Below are positions 62,896 through 64,000 of a DNA stretch of 64,000 bases, one piece after another. The first letter of the stretch is position 1, and every line of letters begins with the position of its first letter. Made by a program: the position numbers and the translations under genes. The DNA comes from Caballeronia sp. SBC1 (lineage in GTDB: Bacteria > Pseudomonadota > Gammaproteobacteria > Burkholderiales > Burkholderiaceae), in assembly GCF_011493005.1 (NCBI RefSeq), contig NZ_CP049159.1, positions 372,001 to 436,000 of the forward strand. Reading direction: 5' to 3'. A model generated the notes under the pieces. The model was not told the origin of the DNA. It saw nothing but the letters and a program-made list of their open reading frames with translations, and did no database searches.

Positions 62896-63738
62896 TCAAA
62901 GCCCCAGGCAAACCGCCCCGCCCGCGACGATCACGCACGCGAGCCAGCGTTTTCCACTGACCGTTTCCCGCAGAAACATTCGTCCGATCAGCACCGCAAA
63001 CACCACACTGGTCTCGCGCAAAGCGGATACCGCGCCCATCGCGCCTGACTGCAACGCCCATATCACGATGCCATACGCCGCGATCGACACCAGGCCGCCG
63101 ACGAGCGACGAGCCGATTGCCATGGGCGCTGACCGTACCGGTTCCCACAGCGCCGCGAGCCCGCGCGTCGCGACGAACAGCACCGGCATCAACCAATAGA
63201 ACAGGAACATCCACGCGGTGTAGGCGAGCGCCTGGCCACCGGATAAGCGTACGCCGATGCCGTCGATCACGGTATAGACGGCGATCGTCACGCCGGTCGT
63301 CAGCGCGGCCAGCAAACCCGCACGCGACACGTGGCTCCGCTCCAGCGCGATTGCAATAATGCCACCCGATATCATCACGATCCCGAGCACGTGCAACGGG
63401 CCGATCGCCTCATGTGCGAAGAGCGCTGCGCCGAGCGTGACGAGCAGCGGCGATGAGCCGCGCGCGATCGGATACGCCTGCGCCAGATCGTTGCGGCGGT
63501 ACGACCGTACGAGGGTCACGTTGTAGACGATATGCACGAGCCCCGATGCGACGATGTACGGCCACGCTGCGGCGGCCGGCAGCGGTGTGAACAGAATCAC
63601 GACCGTAGAGACCGCCGCGATGGCGATGCTCATCCACGTCATGGACAGCAAGCGGTCGTCGTTGCCGTGCAGCATCGCGTTCCAGCTCGCGTGGAGCAGT
63701 GCGGCAAGGAGGACGAAGCCGCCGGTATAACTGAGCAT
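62896..63738 (-). CDS. EamA/DMT-family transporter
   Basis: About 280 residues with ten predicted helices in two EamA repeats (FVLLAALLHASWNAMLHGNDD, LAQAYPIARGSSPLLVTLGAALF, ALRETSVVFAVLIGRMFLRE and WLACVIVAGGAVCLGL). The signature AYPIARGSSP and ALRETSVVFA are typical of drug/metabolite exporters. The start at 63738 (MLSYTGG) begins the first helix; the longer frame overlaps the LysR gene. Divergent from that LysR gene, so probably its target. Confidence 0.87.
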   Translation of the reverse strand: MLSYTGGFVLLAALLHASWNAMLHGNDDRLLSMTWMSIAIAAVSTVVILFTPLPAAAAWPYIVASGLVHIVYNVTLVRSYRRNDLAQAYPIARGSSPLLVTLGAALFAHEAIGPLHVLGIVMISGGIIAIALERSHVSRAGLLAALTTGVTIAVYTVIDGIGVRLSGGQALAYTAWMFLFYWLMPVLFVATRGLAALWEPVRSAPMAIGSSLVGGLVSIAAYGIVIWALQSGAMGAVSALRETSVVFAVLIGRMFLRETVSGKRWLACVIVAGGAVCLGL

Positions 63739-63838
63739 GCGGGTCCGGGAGAAAGGGGGTAAGCAAGAAGGATATCTATCTTGTGGCTCGCGAACAAACC
63801 AGATAAATTGCTGATTCGCGTTAGATAAACTATTTCGA

Positions 63839-64000
63839 ATGAAGCGGATACTGCCTCCACTCAATGCATTGCGTGCCTTCGAGGCGGCAGGCCGGCTAGG
63901 CAGCTTCAAGGAAGCGGCCGCGGAATTGCACGTGACTCACGGCGCGGTGAGCCAGCATGTGCGCCTGCTTGAGGAATGGCTGGGCGCACCGTTGTTTGAA
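63839..64000 (+). CDS. LysR-family regulator (GcvA-like), cut by window end
   Basis: The first 54 residues ([49 protein letters not shown]) are a LysR helix-turn-helix of the GcvA/AmpR-like branch. The rest lies past the window. It is divergent from the EamA exporter, a common arrangement in which the regulator controls the exporter. Confidence 0.88.
   Translation, partial: MKRILPPLNALRAFEAAGRLGSFKEAAAELHVTHGAVSQHVRLLEEWLGAPLFE

Overview
The window reads as chromosomal DNA of a high-GC Gram-negative betaproteobacterium of the Burkholderia sensu lato group (Paraburkholderia, Caballeronia or Burkholderia). This is an inference from the Burkholderia-type porins, the phasin, DUF3563, BrkB, Mut7-C, CsbD and LysR proteins and the overall base composition; no rRNA, tRNA or other species marker is present.

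Region 1 (1-23.8 kb) is a dense catabolic island. It holds an amidase and SDR pair; a minus-strand operon of porin, peptide-type binding protein, SDR and dienelactone-hydrolase/NTF2 fusion; a plus-strand pair of bacterial-luciferase-like (LLM) monooxygenase and acyl-CoA ligase; a GntR regulator with a thiolase-like protein and its zinc-ribbon partner; a complete Dpp/Opp-type ABC transporter in one overlapping operon with an FAD-linked oxidase and an HpaI-type aldolase; a quinone-oxidoreductase/SRPBCC pair; an EthD-like protein; and a two-component flavin monooxygenase beside a LysR regulator. Four copies of one palindrome (core CTGAATTCAG, 12 bp TCTGAATTCAGA in three of them) sit inside promoter elements of these operons, on both strands. 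They define a previously unnamed regulon whose substrate I cannot identify; the GntR protein is the leading regulator candidate.

Region 2 (23.8-29.4 kb) carries a large DUF4157 (eCIS/polymorphic-toxin type) protein with a deaminase-like CxxC segment, an unrecognised minus-strand protein, and an ABC-F ATPase that lacks the usual C-terminal coiled coil.

Region 3 (29.4-50.3 kb) is an accessory stretch of small stress and envelope genes (glycine-zipper lipoprotein, DUF3563, TerB-like, Mut7-C, G6PDH, ParA, Tat-exported epoxide-hydrolase-like protein, CsbD, holin-like, BrkB, phasin, diguanylate cyclase, SHOCT protein, GST/TetR pair). Many gene relics lie between them: GDSL esterase, TPP enzyme, universal stress protein, GH13 glucosidase, response regulator, transposase, MFS transporter and PAS sensor fragments. 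It has the look of a decaying, repeatedly rearranged region. The GST/TetR divergon has two near-identical operator copies.

Region 4 (50.5-60.8 kb) is a coherent sugar-acid utilisation operon: porin, DapA-family lyase/dehydratase, iron-dependent alcohol dehydrogenase, a single polypeptide joining a DUF1537 four-carbon acid sugar kinase to a PdxA2-type dehydrogenase, a sodium:solute symporter, a cytoplasmic BNR/sialidase-like protein, a DeoR regulator and an SDR. Strong palindromes lie at the promoter of the first gene. The substrate is unknown; the kinase-PdxA2 pair points to a four-carbon acid intermediate ending in dihydroxyacetone phosphate.

Region 5 (60.8-64 kb) has an SDR, a second epoxide-hydrolase-like protein, an EamA transporter and the start of a divergent LysR gene cut by the window edge.
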